From: Streptomyces sp. AC555_RSS877
GTDB taxonomy: Bacteria > Actinomycetota > Actinomycetes > Streptomycetales > Streptomycetaceae
Direction: 5' to 3'
DNA: 64,000 nt
NCBI RefSeq assembly: GCF_019049245.1
Contig: NZ_JAGMUK010000054.1
Coordinates: forward strand, 186,001 to 250,000
Shown here: positions 16,078 to 25,010 of the stretch, piece by piece
Layout of the letters: the number at the start of each line of letters is the position of its first letter
Position numbering within the stretch: the stretch's first letter is position 1
Program-made: the position numbers and the translations under genes
The notes under the pieces: model-generated
The model's database searches: none
What the model saw: the letters and a program-made list of their open reading frames with translations, nothing else
What the model was told of the DNA's origin: nothing

Positions 16078-17136
16078 GTGCGCGGCTTTGGCAAGGGCTC
16101 ACTGCCGAGGCACGGCAAGGTCGTCGTGGTGACCGGCGCCAGCGGCGGCGTGGGCCGGGCGACCGCCCAGGCCTTCGCCGCCCGAGGGGACAGGGTCGCC
16201 CTGCTGGCCCGCGGCCGCGAGGGCCTCGCCGCGGCGGCCGACGACGTGCAGCGGGCCGGCGGTGAGGCGCTCGTCGTCACCGTGGACATGGCCGACGCCA
16301 AGGCGGTCGACGACGCCGCCCAGAAGGTCGTCGACGCCTACGGGCACATCGACGTCTGGGTCAACAACGCCTTCGCCGGGGTGTTCGCCCCGTTCACCGA
16401 GATCACCGCGGACGAGTTCCGGCGGGTGACCGAGGTGACATACCTGGGCTATGTGTCCGGCACCCGGGCCGCGCTTCACCACATGCTGCCGCGCGACCGG
16501 GGCACGATCGTGCAGGTCGGCTCGACCCTCGCCTACCGCGGGGTTCCGCTGCAGTCCGCGTACTGCGGTGCCAAGCACGCCATCCAGGGCTTCAACGAGT
16601 CGCTGCGCTGCGAGCTGCTGCACACCGGCAGCGGGGTCCGCACCACGATGGTGCAGCTGCCCGCCGTCAACACCCCGCAGTTCGACTGGGTGTTGAGCCG
16701 GATGCCGGGCCGGGCACGGCCGGTCGCGCCGGTGTTCCAGCCGGAGGTCGCCGCACGGGCGATCGTGCACGCGGCCTCGCACGGGCGGCGGCGCGAGTAC
16801 TGGGTCGGCGGGCCGACCGTGGCCGCGCTGATCGCCAACGCGGTCGTGCCCGGGGCGCTGGACCGCTATCTGGCGCGGACCGGGTTCGACGCGCAGCAGG
16901 ACGAGCGGGCCGAAGGGGAGTACGGCAGTGGCCCCGGGAACCTGTGGGCGCCGGCGGACGGGCCGCACGGGCACGACTTCGGCGCGCACGGCCGCTTCGA
17001 CGAGGAGTCGGCGTCCATCAGCCCCCAGGACTGGGCGTCCCGGAACCGTGGGCGGATGGGGGCGGGGCTGCTGGTCGCCGGAGGGCTGGGGGCCGTGGTG
17101 ACCGCGGGGCTGCGCCGGGGCGCCGGGCGCCGTTGA
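16078..17136 (+). CDS. short-chain dehydrogenase with C-terminal membrane segment
   Basis: The 352-residue protein has the NAD(P)-binding TGASGGVGRA motif, NNAFAG, and the catalytic Ser, Tyr and Lys in GSTLAYRG…SAYCGAKHA. About 100 extra residues follow the SDR core, ending in a Gly/Ala/Val-rich hydrophobic stretch and a basic tail, so it may be membrane-associated. The GTG start at 16078 is 6 bp after the holin-like gene. The substrate is unknown. Confidence 0.85.
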   Translation: MRGFGKGSLPRHGKVVVVTGASGGVGRATAQAFAARGDRVALLARGREGLAAAADDVQRAGGEALVVTVDMADAKAVDDAAQKVVDAYGHIDVWVNNAFAGVFAPFTEITADEFRRVTEVTYLGYVSGTRAALHHMLPRDRGTIVQVGSTLAYRGVPLQSAYCGAKHAIQGFNESLRCELLHTGSGVRTTMVQLPAVNTPQFDWVLSRMPGRARPVAPVFQPEVAARAIVHAASHGRRREYWVGGPTVAALIANAVVPGALDRYLARTGFDAQQDERAEGEYGSGPGNLWAPADGPHGHDFGAHGRFDEESASISPQDWASRNRGRMGAGLLVAGGLGAVVTAGLRRGAGRR

Positions 17137-17208
17137 GGAAGGTGGGCCGGCCCGGGGCGATCACGACGGACGGGCCGCCGCAGTCCTGTCGCCGGGCCGG
17201 ATCCTCGG

Positions 17209-18171
17209 TCAGGAAGCCTGCTGGAGCTGCGGCAGCACCTTGGTGCGGTAGAAGTCGAAGAAGCCGCGCGTGTCCGGGCCGATCTGGTTGACGTAGACCG
17301 CGTCGAAGCCGGCGTCGGCGAACTGCGCCAGTTCCGCCACGTGTTCGTCCACGTCGTCGCCGCACACCCGGTTCTCCCGGACCATGTCCTCGGTGACCAG
17401 CGTCTGCGCCTGCTCGAAGTGCTTCGGCGAGGGCAGCACCTGGCTCAGCTCACCGGGCAGCTGCTCGTTGGCCCACAGCCGGTGCACGGTGCGTACGGCC
17501 TCGTCCTTGTCGGTGTCGTAGCAGACCTTGGTGCCGCCGCTGACCCGCTTTCCGCCGCCGCCGCCCTTGCGGTACTGCTCCACCATCGACGCGTCCGGCA
17601 TCATCGTGATGTAGCCGTCGCCGACCCGGGCCGCCAGTTTGGTCGCCGCCGGGCCGAAGCCGGAGATGTCGATCGGGACGGGCTCGTCCGGGACGGTGTA
17701 CAGGCGGGCGTTCTCCACCGTGTAGTGCGGGCCGTGGTGGTTGACCTCCTCGCCGGTGAACAGCCGGCGCATGATCTGGATGGACTCCTCCAGCATCTCC
17801 AGGCGTACGTGGGCGGGCGGCCAGGCGTCGCCGAGGACGTGCTCGTTGAGCGCCTCACCGCTGCCGACGCCCAGCCGGAAGCGGCCCTCGGTCATCACCG
17901 CGCTGGTCGCCGCGGCCTGGGCCACCACCGCCGGGTGGATGCGCACGGTCGGGCAGGTCACGGCCGTCTCGATGGGCAGGGACACGGCCTCGGACAGCGC
18001 GCCGATCACCGACCAGACGAAGGGGCTCTGGCCCTGCGCGTCGTTCCACGGGTGGTAGTGGTCGGAGATCCACAGCGACTGGAACCCGGCCTGTTCGGCC
18101 ATCCGCGCCTGCTCGATGAGCTCCGCGGGACCGTACTGCTCGCACGAGAGGAAGTAGCCGTACTCGGGCAT
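17209..18171 (-). CDS. LLM-class F420-dependent oxidoreductase
   Basis: The 320-residue protein is luciferase-like and closest to the F420-dependent glucose-6-phosphate dehydrogenase type: EYGYFLSCEQYGP, ISDHYHPWN, VGSGEALNEHVLG, and DISGFGPAATKLAARVGDGY. Actinobacteria use these enzymes with cofactor F420 in redox and detoxification reactions. The ATG at 18171 follows GGAGG. A GTTT-N14-GGGTAC promoter (18217-18240, minus strand) fits SigB/SigF-type stress sigma factors. It is convergent with the SDR gene. Confidence 0.87.
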   Translation of the reverse strand: MPEYGYFLSCEQYGPAELIEQARMAEQAGFQSLWISDHYHPWNDAQGQSPFVWSVIGALSEAVSLPIETAVTCPTVRIHPAVVAQAAATSAVMTEGRFRLGVGSGEALNEHVLGDAWPPAHVRLEMLEESIQIMRRLFTGEEVNHHGPHYTVENARLYTVPDEPVPIDISGFGPAATKLAARVGDGYITMMPDASMVEQYRKGGGGGKRVSGGTKVCYDTDKDEAVRTVHRLWANEQLPGELSQVLPSPKHFEQAQTLVTEDMVRENRVCGDDVDEHVAELAQFADAGFDAVYVNQIGPDTRGFFDFYRTKVLPQLQQAS

Positions 18172-18216
18172 GGGGGGTGTGCCTCCACGAGGTGGGCGGA
18201 TGGTTCGCCGTCCCGA

Positions 18217-18240
18217 GTACCCGGCCGTCCGGGCGGAAAC
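18217..18240 (-). promoter_or_regulatory. SigB/SigF-type promoter of the LLM oxidoreductase gene
   Basis: On the minus strand GTTT, 14 bp, GGGTAC is an exact match to the Streptomyces SigB-type consensus GNNT-N14-16-GGGTA(C/T). It ends 46 bp upstream of the start codon at 18171. Confidence 0.65.
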
Positions 18241-18333
18241 CGGGCCCGCGCGGCCGGCGGCGCACGTTTGGGTGCCCCGGCCAGGGGGACGCGGAAGGCT
18301 CCCGAGGTACGCGACCAGCCCCGGAGGCGAACC

Positions 18334-20205
18334 GTGAGTCGACCCCGCATCGTGATCGTCGGCGCCGGCTTCGCGGGATACCGGACGGCCCGAGAACTGT
18401 CCCGGATGTCCCGTGGCAAGGCCGACATCACCCTGCTGAACCCGACCGACTACTTCCTTTACCTGCCCCTTCTGCCCCAGGTCGCCGCCGGGGTCCTGGA
18501 GCCTCGCCGGGTCACCGTCTCCCTGTCGGGCACCCTGCCGCGGGTGCGCCTGGTGCTCGGCGAGGCCGACGGGATCGACCTCGACGGGCAGACCGTGCAC
18601 TACACCGGCCCCGAGGGCGGCGAGGGCACTCTGCCGTACGACCGGCTCGTGCTCGCCGTCGGCAGTGTCAACAAGCTGCTTCCGATCCCCGGGGTCGCCG
18701 AGCACGCGCACGGTTTCCGCGGTCTGCCCGAGGCGCTGTACCTGCGCGACCACGTCACCCGGCAGGTGGAGCTCGCCGCCGCGGCCGACGACCCGGAGAG
18801 CTGCGCCGCACGCTGCACCTTCGTGGTGGTCGGCGCCGGCTACACCGGCACCGAGGTCGCCGCGCACGGGCAGCTGTACACCGACGCGCAGGTGCGCAAG
18901 CACCCCCTGCGCCAGGGCATACGGCCCCGCTGGCTGCTCCTCGACGTCGCGCCGCGCGTCCTGCCCGAGCTGGACGAGCACCTGTCCCGCACCGCCGACC
19001 GCACCCTGCGGGAGCGGGGCGTGGAGGTGCGCATGGGGACCTCCGTGAAGGAGGCCACGCCGAACGGAGTGCTGCTGACGGACGGCGAGTTCGTCGAGAC
19101 GCGGACGCTGGTGTGGTGCGTGGGCGTACGGCCGGATCCGCTCGTCGAGAGCACCGGGCAGCCCCTGGAGCGTGGCCGGATCATCGTCGACCCGTACCTC
19201 CAACTCCCCGGTCGGCCCGAGGTGTTCGCGTGCGGGGACGCCGCCGCCGTACCGGATCTGAACGACCCCGGGAAGTACACGCCGATGACCGCGCAGCACG
19301 CCTGGCGGCATGGCAGGACGGTGGCCCGCAACGTCGCCGCCTCGCTCGGCGTCGGGGAGAAGCGGCCCTACCGGCACAAGGACCTGGGGTTCGTGGTGGA
19401 CCTGGGCGGCGCGAAGGCGGCCGCCAATCCGCTCGGCATCCCGCTGTCCGGGCCGGCCGCCGGTGCGGTCACCCGTGGCTACCACCTCGCGGCGATGCCG
19501 GGCAACCGGGTCCGGGTCGCCGCGGACTGGCTGCTGGACTCCGTACTGCCGCGTCAGGCCGTCCAGTTGGGGCTCGTACGGTCCTGGTCGGTGCCCCTGG
19601 ACACGGCGTCGCCGGAGCTGCCACGGATGCCGGGCGGGCCGGAGCGGCGGCAGGACCGGCAGGACCGGCAGGTCAGGCAGGAAGCGGAGGCCCGGTCAGG
19701 GCCCGGCGCGGCGACGGCGGAGGACACGACGCCGACCCAGGCCCCGTCCGGACCGCTCTCCGAGCCCGAGGGCAGCCGACCCGGCGACGATCCGGCGAAG
19801 ACCAGGCCGGGCCCGGAGCCGGCGAGGTATCAGCCGGGTCCCGAGCCCGCGAGGAATCAGCCGGGCCCGGAGCCCGCGAGGAATCGGCCGGGCCCGGAGC
19901 CGGCGAGGAATCAGCCGGGCCCGGAGCCCGCGAGGAATCAGCCGGGCCCGGAGCCCGCGAGGAATCAGCCGGGCCCGGAGCCGGCGAGGAATCGGCCGGG
20001 CCCGGAGCCGGCGAGGAATCGGCCGGGCCCGGAGCCCGCGAGGAATCAGCCGGGCCCGGAGCCCGCGAGGAATCAGCCGGGTCCCGAGCCCGCGAAGAAC
20101 CAGCCCGGCCCCGCGCCCGCCGGGGAGCACCCCGCCGATGAGCTCCGCGACGCCCCCGGGCCCGTCCGGCGTACCGACGAAACCCCCGCTGAAGGAGACT
20201 CATGA
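18334..20205 (+). CDS. type II NADH dehydrogenase-like flavoprotein with repeat tail
   Basis: The 623-residue protein has an NDH-2 core of about 430 residues: FAD-binding IVGAGFAGYRTA at the start, an NAD-binding VVVGAGYTGTEVA near residue 170, and FACGDAAAVPD near residue 303. A tail of about 190 residues follows, including eleven PGPEPARNQ-type nonapeptides and a degenerate twelfth (residues 492-599). The usual length is 400-460, so the tail is an addition. GTG 18334 follows GGAGG. The next gene starts inside its stop (ATGA). It probably oxidises NADH at the membrane without proton pumping. Confidence 0.86.
   Translation: MSRPRIVIVGAGFAGYRTARELSRMSRGKADITLLNPTDYFLYLPLLPQVAAGVLEPRRVTVSLSGTLPRVRLVLGEADGIDLDGQTVHYTGPEGGEGTLPYDRLVLAVGSVNKLLPIPGVAEHAHGFRGLPEALYLRDHVTRQVELAAAADDPESCAARCTFVVVGAGYTGTEVAAHGQLYTDAQVRKHPLRQGIRPRWLLLDVAPRVLPELDEHLSRTADRTLRERGVEVRMGTSVKEATPNGVLLTDGEFVETRTLVWCVGVRPDPLVESTGQPLERGRIIVDPYLQLPGRPEVFACGDAAAVPDLNDPGKYTPMTAQHAWRHGRTVARNVAASLGVGEKRPYRHKDLGFVVDLGGAKAAANPLGIPLSGPAAGAVTRGYHLAAMPGNRVRVAADWLLDSVLPRQAVQLGLVRSWSVPLDTASPELPRMPGGPERRQDRQDRQVRQEAEARSGPGAATAEDTTPTQAPSGPLSEPEGSRPGDDPAKTRPGPEPARYQPGPEPARNQPGPEPARNRPGPEPARNQPGPEPARNQPGPEPARNQPGPEPARNRPGPEPARNRPGPEPARNQPGPEPARNQPGPEPAKNQPGPAPAGEHPADELRDAPGPVRRTDETPAEGDS
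19807..20130 (+). repeat. twelve tandem 27-bp units in the NDH-2 gene
   Basis: Units begin at 19807 and run in register to 20130. Eleven encode PGPEPARNQ with Q/R, N/Y and R/K variation, and the twelfth encodes PGPAPAGEH. Synonymous differences are few (mostly CCG/CCC and GGC/GGT), so the array looks recently amplified. Confidence 0.95.
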
Positions 20206-22052
20206 ACACCCGTGAACTCGTCGACCTGGCCCAGCAGTTGCGCGTCGACAGCGTGCGTGCCTCGGCCGCCGCGGGCTCCGGGCACCCGACCTCGTCGATG
20301 TCCGCCGCGGACCTGATGGCCGTACTCCTCGCCAACCACTTCCGCTACGACTTCGACCGCCCCGCCCACCCGGGCAACGACCGCTTCGTCCTGTCCAAGG
20401 GGCACGCCTCGCCCCTGCTGTACTCCGCCTACAAGGCGGCCGGTGTCGTCGACGACGAGGAACTGCTGACCTTCCGCAAGCTCGGCAGCCGGCTCGAAGG
20501 GCATCCGACGCCCCGGCAGCTGCCGTGGGTCGAGACGGCCACCGGCTCGCTCGGGCAGGGGCTGCCCGTCGGCGTGGGGATCGCGCTGTCCGGCAAGCGC
20601 CTCGACCGCACCGGATACCGGGTGTGGGTGCTGTGCGGGGACAGCGAGATGGCCGAGGGCTCGGTGTGGGAGGCCGCCGAGCACGCCGGGCACGAGCACC
20701 TCGACAGCCTCACCGCGATCGTCGACGTCAACCGGCTCGGCCAGCGCGGCCCGACCCGGCACGGACACGACCTCGACGCGTACGCGCGCCGCTTCCAGGC
20801 GTTCGGCTGGCACACCGTCGAGGTGGACGGCCACGACGTCGACGCGGTGGACCGGGCGTACGGCGAGGCGGTCTCCACCACGGGGCAGCCGACCGCGATC
20901 CTCGCCCGCACCCTCAAGGGCAAGGGTGTCGCCGACGTCGAGGACCGGGAGGGTCTGCACGGCAAGCCGCTGAAGAATGCCGACGAGGCCGTCGACGAGC
21001 TCGGCGGGGTGCGGGACATCCGCGTCGAGGTGCACGAGCCGCCGGCCGCCCGCATGCTGCACGCCGTACACGCCGGGCACCTGGAACTGCCGAGGTGGGA
21101 CAGGGGCGGCGACGACGTGGCCACCCGCAACGCCTTCGGGCAGGCCCTCGCGGCGCTCGGCACGGGACGCGGTGACGTCGTCGCCCTCGACGGTGAGGTC
21201 GGCGACTCCACGCGCGCGGAGTTCTTCGCCAAGGAGCATCCCGACCGCTACTTCGAGTGCTACATCGCCGAACAGCAGATGGTCGCCGCCGCCGTCGGAC
21301 TCGCCGCGCGTGGCTGGGTGCCGTACGCCTCGACCTTCGCCGCCTTCCTGACCCGGGCGTACGACTTCATCCGCATGGCGTCCATCAGCGGCTCCGGCAT
21401 CAACCTGGTCGGCTCGCACGCGGGCGTCGCGATCGGCCAGGACGGGCCCAGCCAGATGGGTCTGGAGGACCTGGCGATGATGCGGGCGATCCACGGCTCG
21501 ACCGTGTTGTACCCGTGCGACGCCAACCAGACAGCGCACCTGGTCGCCCAGATGGCGAACCTGGAGGGCGTCCGCTATCTGCGGACCTCGCGCGGTGAGA
21601 GCCCGGTGATCTACGGCCCCGACGAGGAGTTCCCGATCGGCGGCAGCAAGGTGCTGCGCTCCTCCGGCCAGGACCGGATGACGATCGTCGCGGCGGGCGT
21701 CACCGTGTCCGAGGCGCTGGCCGCCGCCGACGCGCTGGAGGCGGAGGGCATCCGGGTCCGGGTGATCGACCTGTACTCGGTCAAGCCCGTCGACCGGCGC
21801 ACCCTGCGCCAGGCCGCCGAGGAGACCGGCTGCCTGGTGACCGTGGAGGACCACCGGGAGGAGGGCGGTCTCGGCGACGCCGTGCTCGACGCCTTCCTCG
21901 ACGGGCGGCCCGTACCGCGGCTGGTGCGCCTCGCCGTCCGTACGATGCCCGGCTCGGGCTCTCCCGACGAGCAGCTGCACGCGGCGGGCATCGACGCCGA
22001 GTCGATCGCGGCGGCCGGGAAGCTGCTGGTGGAGGAGGCGGTCGTGCGGTGA
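20202..22052 (+). CDS. tkt: transketolase
   Basis: The 616-residue protein is a complete transketolase of the shorter, animal/archaeal-like type: GHPTSSMSAADLMAVL, the thiamine-diphosphate motif region CGDSEMAEGSVWEAAEHA, then the pyrimidine-domain LDGEVGDST and YIAEQQMVAAAVGLA, and a C-terminal domain with VEDHREEGG. It transfers two-carbon units in the pentose phosphate pathway. It overlaps NDH-2 by 4 bp (ATGA) and the next gene by 4 bp (GTGA). Being in an operon with redox and repair genes suggests a stress role distinct from the housekeeping enzyme. Confidence 0.93.
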   Translation: MNTRELVDLAQQLRVDSVRASAAAGSGHPTSSMSAADLMAVLLANHFRYDFDRPAHPGNDRFVLSKGHASPLLYSAYKAAGVVDDEELLTFRKLGSRLEGHPTPRQLPWVETATGSLGQGLPVGVGIALSGKRLDRTGYRVWVLCGDSEMAEGSVWEAAEHAGHEHLDSLTAIVDVNRLGQRGPTRHGHDLDAYARRFQAFGWHTVEVDGHDVDAVDRAYGEAVSTTGQPTAILARTLKGKGVADVEDREGLHGKPLKNADEAVDELGGVRDIRVEVHEPPAARMLHAVHAGHLELPRWDRGGDDVATRNAFGQALAALGTGRGDVVALDGEVGDSTRAEFFAKEHPDRYFECYIAEQQMVAAAVGLAARGWVPYASTFAAFLTRAYDFIRMASISGSGINLVGSHAGVAIGQDGPSQMGLEDLAMMRAIHGSTVLYPCDANQTAHLVAQMANLEGVRYLRTSRGESPVIYGPDEEFPIGGSKVLRSSGQDRMTIVAAGVTVSEALAAADALEAEGIRVRVIDLYSVKPVDRRTLRQAAEETGCLVTVEDHREEGGLGDAVLDAFLDGRPVPRLVRLAVRTMPGSGSPDEQLHAAGIDAESIAAAGKLLVEEAVVR

Positions 22053-23011
22053 GCGGCGACGGATCACGCACGGTCCGGGCGGGGCGGCGCACGGTGGAGG
22101 TGCACCGCCCGGACAAGGTGCTCTTCCCCGGGGACGGCGGCGCGAAGGAGTACACCAAGAGCGATCTCGTCGACTACTACCGGTCGGTCGCCCCCTTCAT
22201 GCTGCCGCACCTGCGTGGCCGTCCGCTGATGCTGGAGCGGCACCCGGACGGCATCGACGGACCCCGGTTCATGCAGAAGAACACCCCGGAGAACTACCCG
22301 GAGTGGATCACCCGGGCCGAGCTGGCCAAGGAGGGCGGCACCGTCTGCCACACCGTGTGCGACGACACCGCCACCCTGCTCTACCTCGCCGACCAGGCCG
22401 CCCTCACCGTGCACCGCTGGCTGTCCCGCGTCGGGCGTGTCGACCGGCCCGACCGGATGGTCTTCGACCTGGACCCGTACGGGGACGCGGGAGATTCCGG
22501 GGGTGCCGGGAACGCCGGAGGCCCGTTCGCGGCGGTGCGCGAGGCGGCCGTGCTGCTGGGGGAGCTCCTCGACGAGCTGAAACTGCCCTCGGCGCTGATG
22601 ACCACCGGCTCGCGAGGACTGCACGTGATCGTGCCGGTCGACGGACAGCACGACTTCGACGGGGTGCGGGCCTTCGCCCGGGACGTCGCCGACACCCTCG
22701 TCGCCGGCCACCCCGACCGGCTGACGACCGCGGCCCGCAAGAAGGAGCGCGGTGAGCGGCTCTACCTCGACGTGCAGCGCAACGCCTACGCGCAGACCGC
22801 GGTCGCGCCCTACACAGTCCGCGCCAAGCCGGGCGCGCCCGTGGCGACGCCCCTCTCCTGGAGCCAGCTGGACGACCCGGGTCTCGACGCCCGCCGTTGG
22901 ACCATCGACGACGCCGTCGACCAGGCCCGCACGAACCCGTGGGCCGGTGTGATGACCCGGGGGAGGGCGCTCGGCCCTGCGAGACGTCGGCTGAACGCAT
23001 TGCGTGGCTGA
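22049..23011 (+). CDS. stand-alone LigD-type polymerase domain protein
   Basis: The 320-residue protein matches the primase/polymerase (PolDom) module of bacterial NHEJ ligase LigD: VHRPDKVLFP, KSDLVDYYRSV, the catalytic MVFDLDPYG aspartates, TTGSRGLHV, and RLYLDVQRN. The ligase and nuclease modules are absent, so it is a separate archaeo-eukaryotic primase-like polymerase, presumably working with Ku and a ligase encoded elsewhere. It is translationally coupled to transketolase. Confidence 0.9.
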   Translation: MSGDGSRTVRAGRRTVEVHRPDKVLFPGDGGAKEYTKSDLVDYYRSVAPFMLPHLRGRPLMLERHPDGIDGPRFMQKNTPENYPEWITRAELAKEGGTVCHTVCDDTATLLYLADQAALTVHRWLSRVGRVDRPDRMVFDLDPYGDAGDSGGAGNAGGPFAAVREAAVLLGELLDELKLPSALMTTGSRGLHVIVPVDGQHDFDGVRAFARDVADTLVAGHPDRLTTAARKKERGERLYLDVQRNAYAQTAVAPYTVRAKPGAPVATPLSWSQLDDPGLDARRWTIDDAVDQARTNPWAGVMTRGRALGPARRRLNALRG

Positions 23012-23115
23012 CGCACGTACCACCTCTGAGCAGGCATGACGCCCCAGCTCTCGGACGCATGCCCGCTCGCAGGTTTGGCCAACGGCCGAGCGGCCACCCG
23101 GAGTTAGAGGTGGCC

Positions 23116-23481
23116 ATGGCGAACACAAAGAGCACTTCAGAATCACAGAATTCACAAGATTCCCGCAAAACGGAAGAAAAGGACACGGAGCGCAACATGG
23201 CGGAAGACCGGCCGAACCCCATGGAGGTGCTGCGCCAGGCGCGTACCCAGCTGGCGGAGCTCACCGGCATGGCCGCCGAGAACGTCTCGTCCTTCGAGCA
23301 GACGGAGGAGGGCTGGTCGCTGGAGATCGAGGTTCTCGAACTCTCCCGCGTGCCCGACACGATGAGCCTGATGGCGAGCTACCAGGTCGAACTCGACCCA
23401 CAGGGGCAGCTCACCGGCTACCGGCGCGTGCGCCGTTACGAGCGCGGGCGGGCCGACGCACACAGGCAGGGCGGTCGCTAG
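23116..23481 (+). CDS. gvpO: gas vesicle protein GvpO
   Basis: The 121-residue protein has a Ser/Lys/Glu-rich N-terminus (~1-35) and a conserved GvpO core ~36-108: RQARTQLAELTGMAAENVSSF, then EGWSLEIEVLELSRVPDT and YRRVRRYERGR. GvpO leads the actinobacterial gas-vesicle operon and is an accessory or regulatory protein. The ATG at 23116 is about 100 bp after the LigD-type gene. I found no clear promoter motif in that gap. Confidence 0.9.
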   Translation: MANTKSTSESQNSQDSRKTEEKDTERNMAEDRPNPMEVLRQARTQLAELTGMAAENVSSFEQTEEGWSLEIEVLELSRVPDTMSLMASYQVELDPQGQLTGYRRVRRYERGRADAHRQGGR

Positions 23482-23537
23482 GCGACCACCCACCCCAGTA
23501 CCCGTTCACCAGTCACAGACAAGGAGGCGCGGTCGAC

Positions 23538-23963
23538 ATGACCGTTGTCCCGGCCCAGCAGAGCGGCGGCGGAGGCGGCAGCAGCGGCCTCTACGACGTT
23601 CTGGAGCTCGTCCTCGACAGGGGTCTCGTCATCGACGCGTTCGTACGGGTCTCCCTGGTCGGCATCGAGATCCTGAAGATCGACATACGTGTCGTCGTGG
23701 CCAGCGTCGACACCTACCTGCGCTTCGCCGAGGCGTGCAACCGCCTCGACCTGGAGGCGGGCCCGCGCAAGAGCCCCGGCCTGCCCGACATGGTCGGCGA
23801 GATCACCGAGTCCGGCGCGCGCGGCAAGTCAAAGGGAGCGCTGTCCGGCGCGGCAGAGACCGTCTCCGGCGCCTTCAAGCAGGCCCGTGAGGAAGGCCAG
23901 ACCGAGTCCAGGCCGCGTCCGCGCAAGTCGACGGCATCGCGCAGGAAGGAGGAAGAGGAGTGA
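23538..23963 (+). CDS. gvpA: gas vesicle structural protein GvpA
   Basis: The 141-residue protein carries the gas-vesicle core ~17-75: LYDVLELVLDRGLVIDAFVRVSLVGIEIL with the alternating VVVASVDTYLRFAEA strand/helix. A Lys/Arg/Glu-rich tail of ~65 residues follows, typical of Streptomyces but much longer than cyanobacterial GvpA. AAGGAGG lies at 23521-23527. It forms the ribbed vesicle wall and overlaps gvpF by 4 bp. Confidence 0.93.
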   Translation: MTVVPAQQSGGGGGSSGLYDVLELVLDRGLVIDAFVRVSLVGIEILKIDIRVVVASVDTYLRFAEACNRLDLEAGPRKSPGLPDMVGEITESGARGKSKGALSGAAETVSGAFKQAREEGQTESRPRPRKSTASRRKEEEE

Positions 23964-24739
23964 GCACGTACGTCTACGGCATCACGGCCGCGTCTCATCC
24001 TTCGCTGCCCGAGGGCATGGGGGGTGTCGGCGAGCCGCCGCGTCCCGTGCGCATCCTGAAGGCGGGCGAGCTGGCGGCGGTCGTCAGTGACGCACCCGAG
24101 GGACTGCGCCCCAAGCGCAGGGACCTGCTCGCCCACCAGACCGTCCTGAGCGAGTCCGGCGCGGAGGGCTGCGTCCTGCCCATGCGGTTCGGCAGTCTCG
24201 CCCCCGACGACGACTCCGTCACCGGAGTGCTCAGCGAGCGCGCCGACCACTACCTGGAACGGCTGCGCGCCCTGGACGGCAAGGTCGAGTACAACGTGAA
24301 GGCCGTCCACAACGAGGAGGCCGTGCTGCACCGGGTGATGTCCGAGAACCCGGAGGTGCGCGCCCTGACCGAGGCCAACCGGCAGGCGGGCGGCGGCAGC
24401 TACGAGCAGCGGCTCCATCTCGGCGAGATGGTGGTGGCCGCGGTCAAGGCCCGGGAGGGCGAGGACGCGACCGACGTACGGCACACCCTGGAACCGGTCG
24501 CCGAGGCGGTGAGCGTGGGCCCCGAGTCCAGCGGCTGGCTCGCCAACCTCTCGTTCCTGGTGGCCCGCGACGAGGCCGCGTCCTTCCTGGCCGCGGTGGA
24601 CCAGGTCCGCAAGGGCCACCCGCACCTCGAACTGCGCGTCAACGGCCCGCTGCCGCCGTACAGCTTCGTCGAGCCCGGCCCCGCCGAGCCCGCGGGCACC
24701 ACCCTGGGCGCGGACCACGCGGAACACGCGGAGGAGTGA
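23960..24739 (+). CDS. gvpF: gas vesicle protein GvpF (GvpF/GvpL family)
   Basis: The 259-residue protein has the GvpF/L pattern: MSTYVYGITAAS at the N-terminus, LPMRFGSLAPDDDSV in the middle, and LSFLVARDEAASFLAAVDQV…LRVNGPLPPYSFVE at the end. GvpF binds GvpA and caps vesicle nucleation. The GTG start overlaps the gvpA stop. A paralogue is encoded at 27167-27955. Confidence 0.92.
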   Translation: MSTYVYGITAASHPSLPEGMGGVGEPPRPVRILKAGELAAVVSDAPEGLRPKRRDLLAHQTVLSESGAEGCVLPMRFGSLAPDDDSVTGVLSERADHYLERLRALDGKVEYNVKAVHNEEAVLHRVMSENPEVRALTEANRQAGGGSYEQRLHLGEMVVAAVKAREGEDATDVRHTLEPVAEAVSVGPESSGWLANLSFLVARDEAASFLAAVDQVRKGHPHLELRVNGPLPPYSFVEPGPAEPAGTTLGADHAEHAEE

Positions 24740-24746
24740 GGCGGCC

Positions 24747-25010
24747 GTGGGACTGATCGGAGAGGTGCTGCTGCTGCCGTTCGCACCGGTGCGCGGCAGC
24801 GCCTGGGTCATGAGACAGGTGTTGAACGAAGCCGAACGCCTCTACTACGACCCGGCCACGGTCCGGGCCGAACTCGGCCAACTCGAAGGACAACTCGAGG
24901 CGGGCGAGATCGACGAGGAGGAGTTCGACCGTCGGGAGGACGAACTCCTCGACCGACTGGAGATCGGCCTGCGCGGTGGCGCGGGGACCGGGGATGGAAC
25001 GGCACCATGA
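24747..25010 (+). CDS. gvpG: gas vesicle protein GvpG
   Basis: The 87-residue protein has a hydrophobic N-terminus (GLIGEVLLLPFAPVRG), the invariant-looking NEAERLYYDPATVRAELGQLE, then an acidic helix EIDEEEFDRREDELLDRLE. This is the standard GvpG form and length. It starts at GTG 24747, 7 bp after gvpF, and overlaps the next gene by 4 bp. Confidence 0.92.
   Translation: MGLIGEVLLLPFAPVRGSAWVMRQVLNEAERLYYDPATVRAELGQLEGQLEAGEIDEEEFDRREDELLDRLEIGLRGGAGTGDGTAP

Noticed and set aside
19807..20130. Possible CRISPR array from twelve 27-bp repeats
   Set aside because: The units are contiguous without spacers and are in frame in a protein gene.
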